64,000 bases of DNA from Tomitella gaofuii (GCF_014126825.1 NZ_CP059900.1:2122954-2186953), one strand, 5' to 3'. Shown: positions 8,156 through 15,675, counted from the stretch's first letter. Numbers and translations: made by a program. Notes: generated by a model not told the origin, from the letters alone.

Positions 8156-8487
8156 TCCCCTTGGCGGGCGAGCGCGACGAGGTCCGCGCACATCCGCGCC
8201 AGTTCGTCACGCGGAGCGCCCTCATCGACGGCGGTAGCGACGTCCTCGCACGCGCACCGGAGCTGGAACGCCCTGTCGGATACGGCAGTCGCGTCGGCGG
8301 CGCTCAGGATGACGGCGTCGCCCGGAATGGAGGTGCCTGCGAGCGTCCGCCGTTGCTCGTAGGCGCGTTGCCGACACGATTGCCTGCAGTAACGGCGGCG
8401 CCGGCCGGCGGATACCTCGGCGACAGGCCTGCCGCACCAGGCGCACGGCGACGGCTTGTTCTGCACGCCCGGGAGCCTACCGCGCAC
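8143..8487 (-). CDS. Small protein with an N-terminal Cys4 zinc-ribbon-like motif
   Basis: This protein has 114 residues from the GTG at 8487, or 107 from the GTG at 8466 (VQNKPSPCAW); the choice is not certain. The N-terminal half has C-A-W-C-G-R-P then R-R-R-R-Y-C-R-Q-S-C-R-Q-R-A-Y: two cysteine pairs (CxxC and CxxxC) separated by a basic linker, typical of a small zinc knuckle with a basic RNA- or DNA-binding face. Similar short proteins are widespread in actinobacteria without assigned function. The C-terminal half is helical and acidic. It is convergent with the UsfY-like gene and divergent from rbpA. Confidence 0.65.
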   Translation of the reverse strand: MRGRLPGVQNKPSPCAWCGRPVAEVSAGRRRRYCRQSCRQRAYEQRRTLAGTSIPGDAVILSAADATAVSDRAFQLRCACEDVATAVDEGAPRDELARMCADLVALARQGERLR

Positions 8488-8552
8488 CGGCGGCGCCCTC
8501 GCCGGTAGTCTTGACAGGCGAATCGCCGCCGCTTCGGGGCCGCCACGCGGCG

Positions 8553-8578
8553 GGAACGTTTGCGTGTCGTCATGCGTT
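8553..8578 (+). promoter_or_regulatory. ECF-sigma (SigE/SigH/SigR-like) promoter of rbpA
   Basis: GGAAC (8553-8557), 18 bases, GTT (8576-8578) on the plus strand, matching the GGAAY-N18-19-GTT consensus of oxidative and envelope stress ECF sigma factors. It lies about 100 bases before rbpA. In Streptomyces rbpA belongs to the SigR regulon, which supports the call. Confidence 0.65.
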
Positions 8579-8675
8579 GACCATGGTGAGTGGCTGCATC
8601 ATGGGGGCGCATTGCGGTCACCCATCGCCGTCCACGGGCGGTACACCGGATAGTCGACTGAATTGAGGAGCGATC

Positions 8676-9020
8676 ATGGCAGATCGAGTTCTGCGGGGAA
8701 GCCGTCTCGGCTCCGTCAGCTACGAGACCGATCGCGACCACGACCTGGCACCGCGCCGCACTGCGCGGTACCGCTGCGAGAACGGCGAGGAGTTCGAGGT
8801 GCCGTTCTCGGACGACGCCGAGTTCCCCGCCACGTGGGTGGGGCGCAACGGGCTCGAAGGCAAGCTCATCGAGGGCACTCCGCAGGAGGAGAAGAAGGCC
8901 AAGCCGCCGCGTACGCACTGGGACATGCTGCGTGAGCGCAGGTCGCTCGAAGAGCTCGAGGTGCTGCTCAAAGAGCGTCTGGACCTGCACAAGACGCGTC
9001 GGCGCAGCTCCGCCGGCTGA
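8676..9020 (+). CDS. rbpA: RNA polymerase-binding protein RbpA
   Basis: This 114-residue essential activator of housekeeping (SigA-type) transcription in actinobacteria binds RNA polymerase, sigma and promoter DNA. The expected order is visible: N-terminal tail (MADRVLRGSRLGSVSYETDR), core domain (RYRCENGEEFEVPFSDDAEFP, TWVGRNG), basic linker (KKAKPPRTHWDMLRERRS) and the sigma-interacting helix (LEELEVLLKERLDLHK). The ATG follows TGAGGAG. An ECF-type promoter and a strong hairpin terminator flank it, so it is monocistronic. In M. tuberculosis the homologue Rv2050 adjoins ppm1-lnt; here about 10 kb of other genes lie in between. Confidence 0.96.
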   Translation: MADRVLRGSRLGSVSYETDRDHDLAPRRTARYRCENGEEFEVPFSDDAEFPATWVGRNGLEGKLIEGTPQEEKKAKPPRTHWDMLRERRSLEELEVLLKERLDLHKTRRRSSAG

Positions 9021-9067
9021 GTCCGGCGTGCACGGATTCCGCGCGGCCACTGCACAGCGCTTCTGAC

Positions 9068-9099
9068 TCGGGCCCCGCACCACCAGGTGCGGGGCCCGA
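9068..9099. terminator. Strong hairpin terminator after rbpA
   Basis: A perfect 14-base-pair stem (9068-9081 with 9086-9099) with a four-base loop ACCA lies 48 bases after the rbpA stop. No U-tail follows, as is common in high-GC actinobacteria. Confidence 0.75.
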
Positions 9100-9139
9100 A
9101 TCGTGTGCAGTCGGCATCCTATGGGCGAGGGCAGGCCTG

Positions 9140-9165
9140 GTTTGGCGCACGACAGCGCCGGGTAG
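9140..9165 (+). promoter_or_regulatory. SigF-type promoter of the iron-containing redox enzyme gene
   Basis: GTTT (9140-9143, preceded by G), a 16-base spacer and GGGTAG (9160-9165) match the SigF consensus except the last -10 base. The element is about 80 bases before the preferred ATG at 9245. Confidence 0.75.
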
Positions 9166-9244
9166 TCGGTGCGGGGTGCCTGTTCTGCCGCATCAGGCCG
9201 GCCCCCGCACGCAGTGCACCGACGTTAGGACGGAGCCCGTCAGC

Positions 9245-10282
9245 ATGATGCAGCCGAGCACTCCCCTACTGGACCGCCCGGATTCCGCTCCACCGCTGCC
9301 GGGCGCGCGTGGTGAACTGTCCGACTGGGTGCTGGCAAAGCTCGGGGGCCGTCCCGCCGGCCGCGCGATCCCCGACCCGGCCGGTGCCGACCCTCTGGGC
9401 GCAGACCTGCAGACGGCACTGCTCGTCTGCTATGAACTGCACTATCGCGGGTTCCGCGGTGTCGATGACGGATGGGAATGGGATCCGGCACTGCTGGAGT
9501 TCCGATCCGGTCTCGAGCGTGCGTTCCTCGCGCGGTTGCGCGGGCCGGCCACGGGTGGAGCCGCGGATGCAACGGGGCCCGCCGAGACCGTTCAGGACGC
9601 CGAAACCGTTCTGGACCAGATCACTGCTCCGCGCCCGGATGCCCGTGGGCCCGTCGATCACCTGGCGGCCGGCGGCTCGTGGGAGCAGATGCGCGAGTAC
9701 TTCATCCACCGGTCCGTCTACCAACTCAAAGAGGCCGACCCCTACGTCTGGGCGATCCCGCGGCTCCGAGGGCAAGCGAAGGCGTCTCTCGCGGCGGTCG
9801 AGTTCGACGAGTTCGGTGCGGGCCGCGGCACACAGGTGCACTCGCGGTTGTTCGCCGATCTCCTGGACGCCGCCGGACTCGATTCCACGTATCTGGCGTA
9901 CGCGGATCGGGCGCCCGCGCCGACACTCGCGGTGTCCAACCTGGCGACGACCTTCGGCCTCCATCGTGCGCTGCGCGGTGCGCTGGTCGGGCACTTCGCG
10001 GTCACCGAGGGTTCCACAGGGCCCGCGGCGAAGACGCTCGAACGGGCTCTGACGGCCATGGCGGCACCGGATCCGTGCGTGCGCTTCTACACCGAGCACA
10101 TCGAGGCGGACGCGGTTCATGAACAGGTGGTCCGGCACGACATTCTGCGCCCGTCGCTCGAAGCCGAGCCGTGGCTGACCGCGGACGTCGTTTTCGGAAT
10201 GCGCGCAGTGGCGATGCTGGAGGCGGACCTGGCCGCCATGCTTCTCGACAGGTGGGACCACGGCCGAAGTTCCCTCGTGTGA
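9245..10282 (+). CDS. Iron-containing redox enzyme family protein (heme-oxygenase-like diiron fold)
   Basis: This 345-residue protein belongs to the actinobacterial 'iron-containing redox enzyme' family, which has a heme-oxygenase-like helical fold and binds two irons rather than heme. Likely metal-ligand regions are YELHYRGF (Glu64), EFDEFG and EHIEADAVHE. The block FIHRSVYQLKEADPYVWAIPRL is diagnostic of the family. I chose the ATG at 9245 because GGACGGAG lies upstream; the frame is open to a GTG at 9176, which would be almost leaderless from the SigF promoter. It is convergent with the CDGSH gene. Together with the CDGSH protein and methyltransferase it forms a recurring-looking cassette of unknown substrate. 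Confidence 0.75.
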   Translation: MMQPSTPLLDRPDSAPPLPGARGELSDWVLAKLGGRPAGRAIPDPAGADPLGADLQTALLVCYELHYRGFRGVDDGWEWDPALLEFRSGLERAFLARLRGPATGGAADATGPAETVQDAETVLDQITAPRPDARGPVDHLAAGGSWEQMREYFIHRSVYQLKEADPYVWAIPRLRGQAKASLAAVEFDEFGAGRGTQVHSRLFADLLDAAGLDSTYLAYADRAPAPTLAVSNLATTFGLHRALRGALVGHFAVTEGSTGPAAKTLERALTAMAAPDPCVRFYTEHIEADAVHEQVVRHDILRPSLEAEPWLTADVVFGMRAVAMLEADLAAMLLDRWDHGRSSLV

Positions 10283-10322
10283 CCGCCCCACGCCCGCCCG
10301 CGCGGAGAGGGCCTCGTGACAT

Positions 10323-10583
10323 TCACTGCGGGCGTGCCGCTCCCTTCGCCGACCCCCGGCCGCGGATGCGTCCGCGCTGCGCTTTATGGCTCGCGTCGCA
10401 CAACGGGTACATCGCGCTGCGATGGCACATGCAGATGGCCACCATGAACCGTGTCGAGCGCACAACCTCGCCCGACGGCAACGTCAGCTCAAGGGGGCCT
10501 TCGACCAGCAGCGGCCCGCCTGCCACCATGCGTGCGCGCCGGAACGGCGCCTCAGGCCGCGACGGCGCCGATGCGTCATGCAA
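10323..10583 (-). CDS. CDGSH iron-sulfur (2Fe-2S) domain protein
   Basis: This 86-residue protein carries one CDGSH-type domain: C-M-C-H-R-S-A-M-Y-P-L-C-D-A-S-H, giving the Cys3His ligands Cys51, Cys53, Cys62 and His66. The central Gly is replaced by Ala (CDASH). The preceding GPLLVEGPLELTLPSGEVV is the usual N-terminal strand pair. The start is set at a TTG preceded by GAAAGGAG with seven-base spacing; a later in-frame ATG (MVAGG) has no such site. Such proteins carry a redox-active, pH-labile 2Fe-2S cluster and take part in electron or cluster transfer. A SigF-type promoter on the minus strand lies 36 bases upstream of the start. Confidence 0.8.
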   Translation of the reverse strand: MHDASAPSRPEAPFRRARMVAGGPLLVEGPLELTLPSGEVVRSTRFMVAICMCHRSAMYPLCDASHKAQRGRIRGRGSAKGAARPQ

Positions 10584-10618
10584 CGGGAGTCTCCTTTCGG
10601 TGGGAGGGGCCGTCAGTA

Positions 10619-10644
10619 ATGCCCCGGACGGCGACCATGCAAAC
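10619..10644 (-). promoter_or_regulatory. SigF-type promoter of the CDGSH gene
   Basis: On the minus strand GTTT (10641-10644), a 16-base spacer and GGGCAT (10619-10624), one mismatch from GGGTAT. Its -35 is part of the palindrome AAACAGTGTTT shared with the opposite promoter. Confidence 0.65.
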
Positions 10645-10647
10645 AGT

Positions 10648-10672
10648 GTTTGTCCTGCGACGCCGGTGGTAT
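10648..10672 (+). promoter_or_regulatory. SigF-like promoter of the methyltransferase gene, back to back with the CDGSH promoter
   Basis: On the plus strand GTTT (10648-10651), 15 bases, TGGTAT (10667-10672), one mismatch from GGGTAT. Only three bases separate its -35 from the -35 of the divergent promoter. Confidence 0.5.
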
Positions 10673-10742
10673 TCGCCGATGGCGCCCGGCCATTGCCCTT
10701 CGGCACGGACGCGGACGGAACGCATGGAGGACGGAGCTGAGG

Positions 10743-11531
10743 ATGAACGGCGTCGGGGACGGTTCCACGGGTCTTCCGTGGACTGTGCGGTTGCCGGGTG
10801 TCTATCGCCCGCAAGAGGACACGGCGCTGCTGATCGAAGCGCTCCGCGCCCGGCCGATGACCGCGGCAACGTCGGTGCTGGACGTGTGCACCGGCAGCGG
10901 TGCGGTCGCCGTGGCGGCGGCGGCCGCAGGGTCGCGGCACGTGATCGCGGTCGACGTCTGCCGGCGTGCTGTCTGGACGGCGCGATGCAACGCGCTCCTG
11001 CACGGACACCGATGCGTCGATGTGCGCCGCGCCGATATGACCGACCCCCGTGCCGCGGGGCGCTTCGACCTCATCGTCTGCAACCCGCCGTACGTTCCCA
11101 CTCCGCCGGCGTCACGCACGCGCGGCGCCGAGCAGGCATGGAACGCCGGTGCGAGGGGACGCGCATTGCTCGATCCGCTGTGTACGAGGCTTCCGTCGAT
11201 GCTCACCGACGAAGGACGACTGTTGATCGTGCAGTCGGAGTGCGCGGACATCGACAGGACCGTCGCGTTGTTGGCAAGGCGATGCGCCGACGCGCGCGTA
11301 GTCGCACGTCGGCGGATCCCGTTCGGTCCCGTCATGTCTGCGAGGTCCGGATACCTCGAACGAGCGGGACTCCTCCCCGACCCGGCCGCACGTCCGGGGG
11401 TGGAAACCGAGGAGATCGTCGTGGTCGAGGCGGTCAAGACCGCGCGGTGGCCGTCTCACTCGGCGGCGGTGCGGTACAGGGCGCCAGCCCGTTTGACGAC
11501 CGCACTGCAGCCGAGGGCCGTGCGGGGCTGA
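10743..11531 (+). CDS. HemK/Mtq2-like NPPY class I methyltransferase
   Basis: This 262-residue class I SAM-dependent methyltransferase has the SAM-binding glycine loop VLDVCTGSGAVAVAAA (about 45-60), acidic AVDV after strand 2, and the catalytic NPPYVPT at 114-120. The NPPY motif marks amino-group methylation of glutamine in proteins (PrmC/HemK, Mtq2) or of N6-adenine or N2-guanine in nucleic acids. The protein lacks the N-terminal helical domain of PrmC, so it is nearer to HemK2/Mtq2-type proteins. The ATG follows GGAGCTGAGG; the frame extends upstream without a better start. It is divergent from the CDGSH gene with back-to-back SigF-like promoters. The substrate is unknown. Confidence 0.78.
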   Translation: MNGVGDGSTGLPWTVRLPGVYRPQEDTALLIEALRARPMTAATSVLDVCTGSGAVAVAAAAAGSRHVIAVDVCRRAVWTARCNALLHGHRCVDVRRADMTDPRAAGRFDLIVCNPPYVPTPPASRTRGAEQAWNAGARGRALLDPLCTRLPSMLTDEGRLLIVQSECADIDRTVALLARRCADARVVARRRIPFGPVMSARSGYLERAGLLPDPAARPGVETEEIVVVEAVKTARWPSHSAAVRYRAPARLTTALQPRAVRG

Positions 11532-11561
11532 CGCCGACGGCTGCCGAGGCCCGCTACCGGA

Positions 11562-11747
11562 TCATTGTGCGTCGTCGTCGCTGTTTCCCGGATGGAACGG
11601 ACGCACATCAGGATCGTCGTCCGCGGGCGGCTCAGGCTGACGCCACTCTTCTGCGTGCGCCGGACGCGACGACCTGATCATCGGCTCCACCTCCTCCTGG
11701 AGTTCGTCGTCTGCGCGGGCACCGTGCTTGTCGCTGCCACGTTCCAT
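11562..11747 (-). CDS. Small hydrophilic conserved protein (MERGSDKHG type), truncated relative to DUF2795 proteins
   Basis: This 61-residue, highly charged protein starts at MERGSDKHGARADDELQEEV and contains AEEWRQPEPPADDDPD. In other actinobacteria this N-terminal pattern is found in somewhat longer proteins that end in a DUF2795 domain; here the frame stops before any such domain. The start is the ATG nine bases after GAAGGAG; an ATG three codons earlier would overlap the ribosome site. It follows the Rieske gene on the same strand and is probably the last gene of the LLM-Rieske operon. No function is known. Confidence 0.55.
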   Translation of the reverse strand: MERGSDKHGARADDELQEEVEPMIRSSRPAHAEEWRQPEPPADDDPDVRPFHPGNSDDDAQ

Positions 11748-11810
11748 CGCTCCCATCTCCTTCCGTCGAATGGTCCCGGGACTGTGCCGCGGCGCTGCGT
11801 GCGCCGGTGA

Positions 11811-12662
11811 TCACCGGGCGGATCGGATCTCGATTCCGCCGTCGACGATCCGGGCGTCGAAGACCGGCTGCGGTGCGCTCGCAGGTCCGCGCACCACCGT
11901 CCCGTCGTCCAGGCGGAATATACTGCCGTGCCACGGACAGGTGACGCATCCGGCCGTCTGCTCGCCCTCCCCCAGCGGGCCGCCCATGTGGCTGCAGGTG
12001 GCGGCGATCGCGCCGACCCGATCGCCGCTCCGCGACAGGAGGATCTCCTGACCTCGGCAGTCGGCGGTCAGCGTGCCGTCGTCCGGCAGTTCCGACTCCG
12101 ATGCCACGCGCGTCCAGTCGGACGGGATGTCCAGCCACGCCGTGTGATTGACGTTCATCGCCCGCGCATATGTGAGGTGCCCACCGAGGTATCCGCCTGC
12201 GCCCACCAGCGCGATCCCCGCCCATGACAGTGCCTTGCCCACGGCGGTCCGGCCCGTGAAGCGCGAGGCGAGGGACGCGAGGAACAATGCCGATGCGCTC
12301 GTGTTGGCGGCGGCGTGGACAGCGCCGACGCGCGACTCGGGCGCCTTGGAGTCCGACCAGTCGTTGAGCCCGGTCGCCGCCGTGGGCACGGCGGCGACCA
12401 GCCCGGCCGCGATGAGTGTGCTCGCCGCGCGATTGCCCTGTTTCCCGCCGACGATGTCGAACAGCGGCGACATGCCCCACGCGCCGATGGGCACCGCGAC
12501 GAGCATGGGATGGACAGGGTGCCCCAGCCAGGTGCCGCTGAGCGCGTTGCGCACGAGTTTCGGCCGCACCGCGCGCTGTACGGCATCGGACACGGGGCTC
12601 ACGACGGTATCGAGAGCGGCCAGGTGTTCGATCTGTTCGGTCGCGTCGTGGAGTGCGGTCAT
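11811..12662 (-). CDS. DUF2231 membrane domain fused to a Rieske 2Fe-2S domain
   Basis: This 283-residue fusion has residues 1-170 carrying a DUF2231-type membrane domain with about four helices (GHPVHPMLVAVPIGAWGMSPLFD is the diagnostic start). Residues 180-280 form a Rieske domain with ligands Cys223 and His225 (CSHMGGPL) and Cys242 and His245 (CPWHGSIF). A membrane-anchored ferredoxin-like electron carrier is the likely role; the redox partner is unknown. The start is the ATG after GAAAGG; the frame extends upstream without support. It lies 58 bases downstream of the LLM oxidoreductase, probably in the same operon. Confidence 0.82.
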   Translation of the reverse strand: MTALHDATEQIEHLAALDTVVSPVSDAVQRAVRPKLVRNALSGTWLGHPVHPMLVAVPIGAWGMSPLFDIVGGKQGNRAASTLIAAGLVAAVPTAATGLNDWSDSKAPESRVGAVHAAANTSASALFLASLASRFTGRTAVGKALSWAGIALVGAGGYLGGHLTYARAMNVNHTAWLDIPSDWTRVASESELPDDGTLTADCRGQEILLSRSGDRVGAIAATCSHMGGPLGEGEQTAGCVTCPWHGSIFRLDDGTVVRGPASAPQPVFDARIVDGGIEIRSAR

Positions 12663-12720
12663 CGGTGCGAACCTTTCTGTGCGTGTTCGTGATTGCGGAG
12701 ACGGGCTCCGCGCCGGGCGC

Positions 12721-13716
12721 TCACTCCGCCGCAGCGGGCGCCGGCCCCCCTTCTCCGGACATCGCCCTGATCGGCCCGGCCAGTTCATCGGCGACGAAAC
12801 CGAAGAACCCCTCCGTGTCCGGCCCCGCATTCATGAGCGTGATGCGATCGAACCCTGCGTCGACGAACTGCCCGACCGCACGCAGATGCGCGCCGGCGTC
12901 CGGCCCGCACGGCATGGCCGCGCGGACGTCGTCTGTGCGTATGCAGGCAGTGGCGGCTTCGAAATTCACGGGGTTGGGAAGCTCGGCCTGCACCTTCCAC
13001 CCGGTCAGACCGAAACGGAAGCGGTCATGCGCGGCGCGTGCGCCTTCGTCCGGGTCGGACGCCCAGGCCAGCGGGACCTCCGCGTACCGGGGGCCCGCGC
13101 CGCCGTGTGCGCGGTAGGCGTCGACGACGGTGTGGTCGGGTGCGGTGGCGAACAGCGCGTCGCCCAACTCGCCGGCGAGCGCGCCGGACTCCGCGCCGGA
13201 AGCGGCGATGGCCACCGGAGGCGGCACCTCGGGAAGGTCGAAGACCCTGGCGTCGTCGAGTTCGAGGTGGCGTCCCCGGTAGGAGTGGTACCCGCCGGAC
13301 CACAACTGGCGGATGATCTCCACGGACTCGCGCAGCATCTCGTGCCGCACCGACACGGAGGGCCAGCCCCCGCCGACGACATGCTCATTGAGGCTCTCCC
13401 CCGCCCCGATCCCCAAGGTGAAACGTCCGTTCGAGAGCAACGCCATCGTCGCGGCGGCCTGCGCGATGATCGCCGGGTGATAGCGGCCGAACGGGCATGT
13501 GACGCCCGTGGCCAGGTCGATGCGGTCTGTGGCCTGGGCGGCGGCGCCGAGCATCGACCAGGCGAATCCGGAATGGCCGTGGCTGAACAGCCATGGGTGG
13601 AAGTGGTCGCTGACCTCGACGAAGTCGAAGCCCGCCTGTTCGGCCGCCTGCGCCTGGCGCACGATCTCCGTCGGCGCGAACGTTTCCGCCATCAGCTTGT
13701 AGCCGATTTCGATCAT
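12721..13716 (-). CDS. LLM-class F420-dependent oxidoreductase, FGD-like
   Basis: This 331-residue TIM-barrel protein is of the luciferase-like F420-dependent branch. The N-terminus IGYKLMAETFAPTEIVRQAQ and the block SDHFHPWLFSHGHSGFAW, followed by TDRIDLATGVTCP and GRFTLGIGAGESLNE, resemble F420-dependent glucose-6-phosphate dehydrogenase and its relatives. The substrate is not evident; many such genes encode hydride-transfer enzymes of detoxification. The ATG follows AAGGAGCGAG. It probably begins an operon with the Rieske/DUF2231 gene and the small hydrophilic gene. A SigF-like element lies 77-101 bases upstream. Confidence 0.82.
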   Translation of the reverse strand: MIEIGYKLMAETFAPTEIVRQAQAAEQAGFDFVEVSDHFHPWLFSHGHSGFAWSMLGAAAQATDRIDLATGVTCPFGRYHPAIIAQAAATMALLSNGRFTLGIGAGESLNEHVVGGGWPSVSVRHEMLRESVEIIRQLWSGGYHSYRGRHLELDDARVFDLPEVPPPVAIAASGAESGALAGELGDALFATAPDHTVVDAYRAHGGAGPRYAEVPLAWASDPDEGARAAHDRFRFGLTGWKVQAELPNPVNFEAATACIRTDDVRAAMPCGPDAGAHLRAVGQFVDAGFDRITLMNAGPDTEGFFGFVADELAGPIRAMSGEGGPAPAAAE

Positions 13717-13792
13717 CGCGTCTCGCTCCTTGGACAGATCGTGTTCCGGCGTGCGCATCCCGCCGGGGCTCGTGGGCGGTACCGCCACGGGG

Positions 13793-13817
13793 TTGCCCGC
13801 ACTGCCGGAGGCTAAAC
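13793..13817 (-). promoter_or_regulatory. Candidate SigF-like promoter of the LLM-Rieske operon
   Basis: On the minus strand GTTT (13814-13817), 15 bases, GGGCAA (13793-13798): perfect -35 and spacing, two mismatches in the -10. Confidence 0.4.
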
Positions 13818-13965
13818 GCAGAACGGGCCGGTGGTCCGCGGCACCGGGCGCCGAGGAGAGCAGCCGGGTTTTCCGATTACTTGCAAAGCTGATGCGTACA
13901 TCCGACGCGGCCGATACGGTCGTGCCAGATCGAGGCCACGGTCACATTCCAGGGGAGGAACCGCA

Positions 13966-15588
13966 ATGGGCCAGACCATCCGTGACGTCACGTTTCAGCT
14001 GATGCGAGAGCTGAACCTGACGACCATCTTCGGCAATCCCGGGTCGACGGAGGAGACCTTTCTCAAGAACTACCCTGCGGACTTCCGCTATATCCAGGCG
14101 CTGCAGGAGGCCTCGGCGGTGGCGATCGCCGACGGCTACGCCCAGGCGACCCGCCGGCCCGCTGTGGTCAACGTCCACACGGCTGCAGGCGTGGCGAACG
14201 CGATGAGCAACATCATGACCGCGTCGATGAACCAGACTCCGCTGATCATCACCGCGGGCAATCAGACCCGCGAGATGCTGCTCATGGAACCGTGGCTGAT
14301 GAACGTCCAGCCGGAAGACCTGCCCAAGCCCTGGGTGAAGTGGAGCTACGAGCCGGTGCGTGCCGCAGACGTCCCGGCGGCGTTCATGCGTGCCTACGCC
14401 GCCGCGCTGCAACCGCCCGCAGGTCCGGTGTTCCTGTCGATCCCGCTGGACGACTGGGATCAGCCCGCCGCCGGGTCGAACCCGGTCGTCCGCACGGTCG
14501 CGACCCGCGTGGGACCGGACCCGGTCCGCATCGCAGAGTTCGCACGGGCGCTGTCGGACGCGAAGGACCCGGCACTGATCTTCGGCGCCTCGATCGCCAG
14601 GGGCGACGGTTGGGGCCAGGCGGTCACCCTGGCGGAGAAGCTGGGTGTGCACGTCTACGCGGCGCCCGCCTCTGAGCGCCCGCCGTTCCCCGAGGACCAT
14701 CCGCTGTATGTCGGCGGCCTGCCGTTCGCGATCGGCCCGCTGTCGAAAAAGCTCGCCGGCCACGACGTCGCCATCGTCATCGGGGCGCCGGTCTTCCGCT
14801 ACTACCCCTTCGTGGCGGGCGACTACCTGCCTGACGGGCTCCGGCTGCTGCACGTGACCGAGGATCCGGCGCAGGCGGCGCGGGCCCCCGTCGGCGACAG
14901 CCTCGTCAGTGACGCGGTCCTGGCGACGGAGGCGCTCACCGGGCTGATTCCGGGCCGCCCCCACCGGACTGTGGAGAAGCAGCCGCACCGCATGGCGCCG
15001 CACGGCGCCGGCGTGTCCGTCCGCGAGGACTCCCGCATGGGCGCCGATGAACTGTTCGCCACGCTGTACGACGCGATGCCCGAGGATGCGGTGGTGGTCG
15101 AGGAATCGCCGTCGAACCTGGGCGATTTCCACGCCGCATGGCCCATCGTCAAGCCCGACTCCTTCTACACCTTCGCCTCGGGGAGCCTGGGATGGAACCT
15201 GCCGGCCGCGGTGGGACTGGCACTGGCAGAGCGGGATTCGGGGCGCAACCGCCCCGTCATTGCTATGATCGGCGACGGGTCCATGCAATATGCGGTGCAG
15301 GGCCTCCACTCCGCGGCGCAGGAACAGCTGCCCATCCTCTACGTGATCCCGCGCAACGGCGAATACGCCATCCTCAAATCGTTCGCGGACCTCGAGGACT
15401 CCCCCGGCGTGCCCGGCCTCGACATTCCCGGGCTGGACGTCGTGGCGCTGGCGAAGGGCTACGGCTGCACCGGGGAACGCGCCGAGACCGCCGAGGAAGT
15501 GCGTGCCGCTGTGGCACGGGCGCTCGGCAGGCCCGGGCCCACAGTGCTGGAAGTGCCGATCGAGGCCAAGGTGCCGCCGCTGTTGTGA
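13966..15588 (+). CDS. mdlC: Benzoylformate decarboxylase-like ThDP-dependent enzyme
   Basis: This 540-residue enzyme of the acetolactate synthase/pyruvate decarboxylase superfamily most resembles benzoylformate decarboxylase (MdlC), which converts benzoylformate to benzaldehyde and CO2. The order is pyrimidine-binding domain (Glu in LQEASAVAIADGYAQ), central domain and PP domain with the ThDP motif GDGSMQYAVQGLHSAAQ about residues 430-446, followed by N-G-E-Y-A-I-L-K. MdlC-type features include GNPGSTEETFLKNYP near the N-terminus and EESPSNLGDFH. The ATG follows GGGGAGG. No mandelate or aldehyde gene is adjacent, so the true 2-oxo acid is open; oxalyl-CoA decarboxylase-like enzymes are an alternative. 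Confidence 0.8.
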   Translation: MGQTIRDVTFQLMRELNLTTIFGNPGSTEETFLKNYPADFRYIQALQEASAVAIADGYAQATRRPAVVNVHTAAGVANAMSNIMTASMNQTPLIITAGNQTREMLLMEPWLMNVQPEDLPKPWVKWSYEPVRAADVPAAFMRAYAAALQPPAGPVFLSIPLDDWDQPAAGSNPVVRTVATRVGPDPVRIAEFARALSDAKDPALIFGASIARGDGWGQAVTLAEKLGVHVYAAPASERPPFPEDHPLYVGGLPFAIGPLSKKLAGHDVAIVIGAPVFRYYPFVAGDYLPDGLRLLHVTEDPAQAARAPVGDSLVSDAVLATEALTGLIPGRPHRTVEKQPHRMAPHGAGVSVREDSRMGADELFATLYDAMPEDAVVVEESPSNLGDFHAAWPIVKPDSFYTFASGSLGWNLPAAVGLALAERDSGRNRPVIAMIGDGSMQYAVQGLHSAAQEQLPILYVIPRNGEYAILKSFADLEDSPGVPGLDIPGLDVVALAKGYGCTGERAETAEEVRAAVARALGRPGPTVLEVPIEAKVPPLL

Positions 15589-15675
15589 CTCCGCAACCTG
15601 CGCCGCGGCCTTTCGCGGTGTAACGGTGGCGGAGGGGCGATCACGCACACAGTTTTCACGGAATAGGAGTAGACG

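Noticed and set aside
10323-11009. CDGSH gene extended to a 228-residue protein
   Set aside because: The extra N-terminal part overlaps the divergent methyltransferase and its promoter, and a strong ribosome site marks the TTG at 10583.
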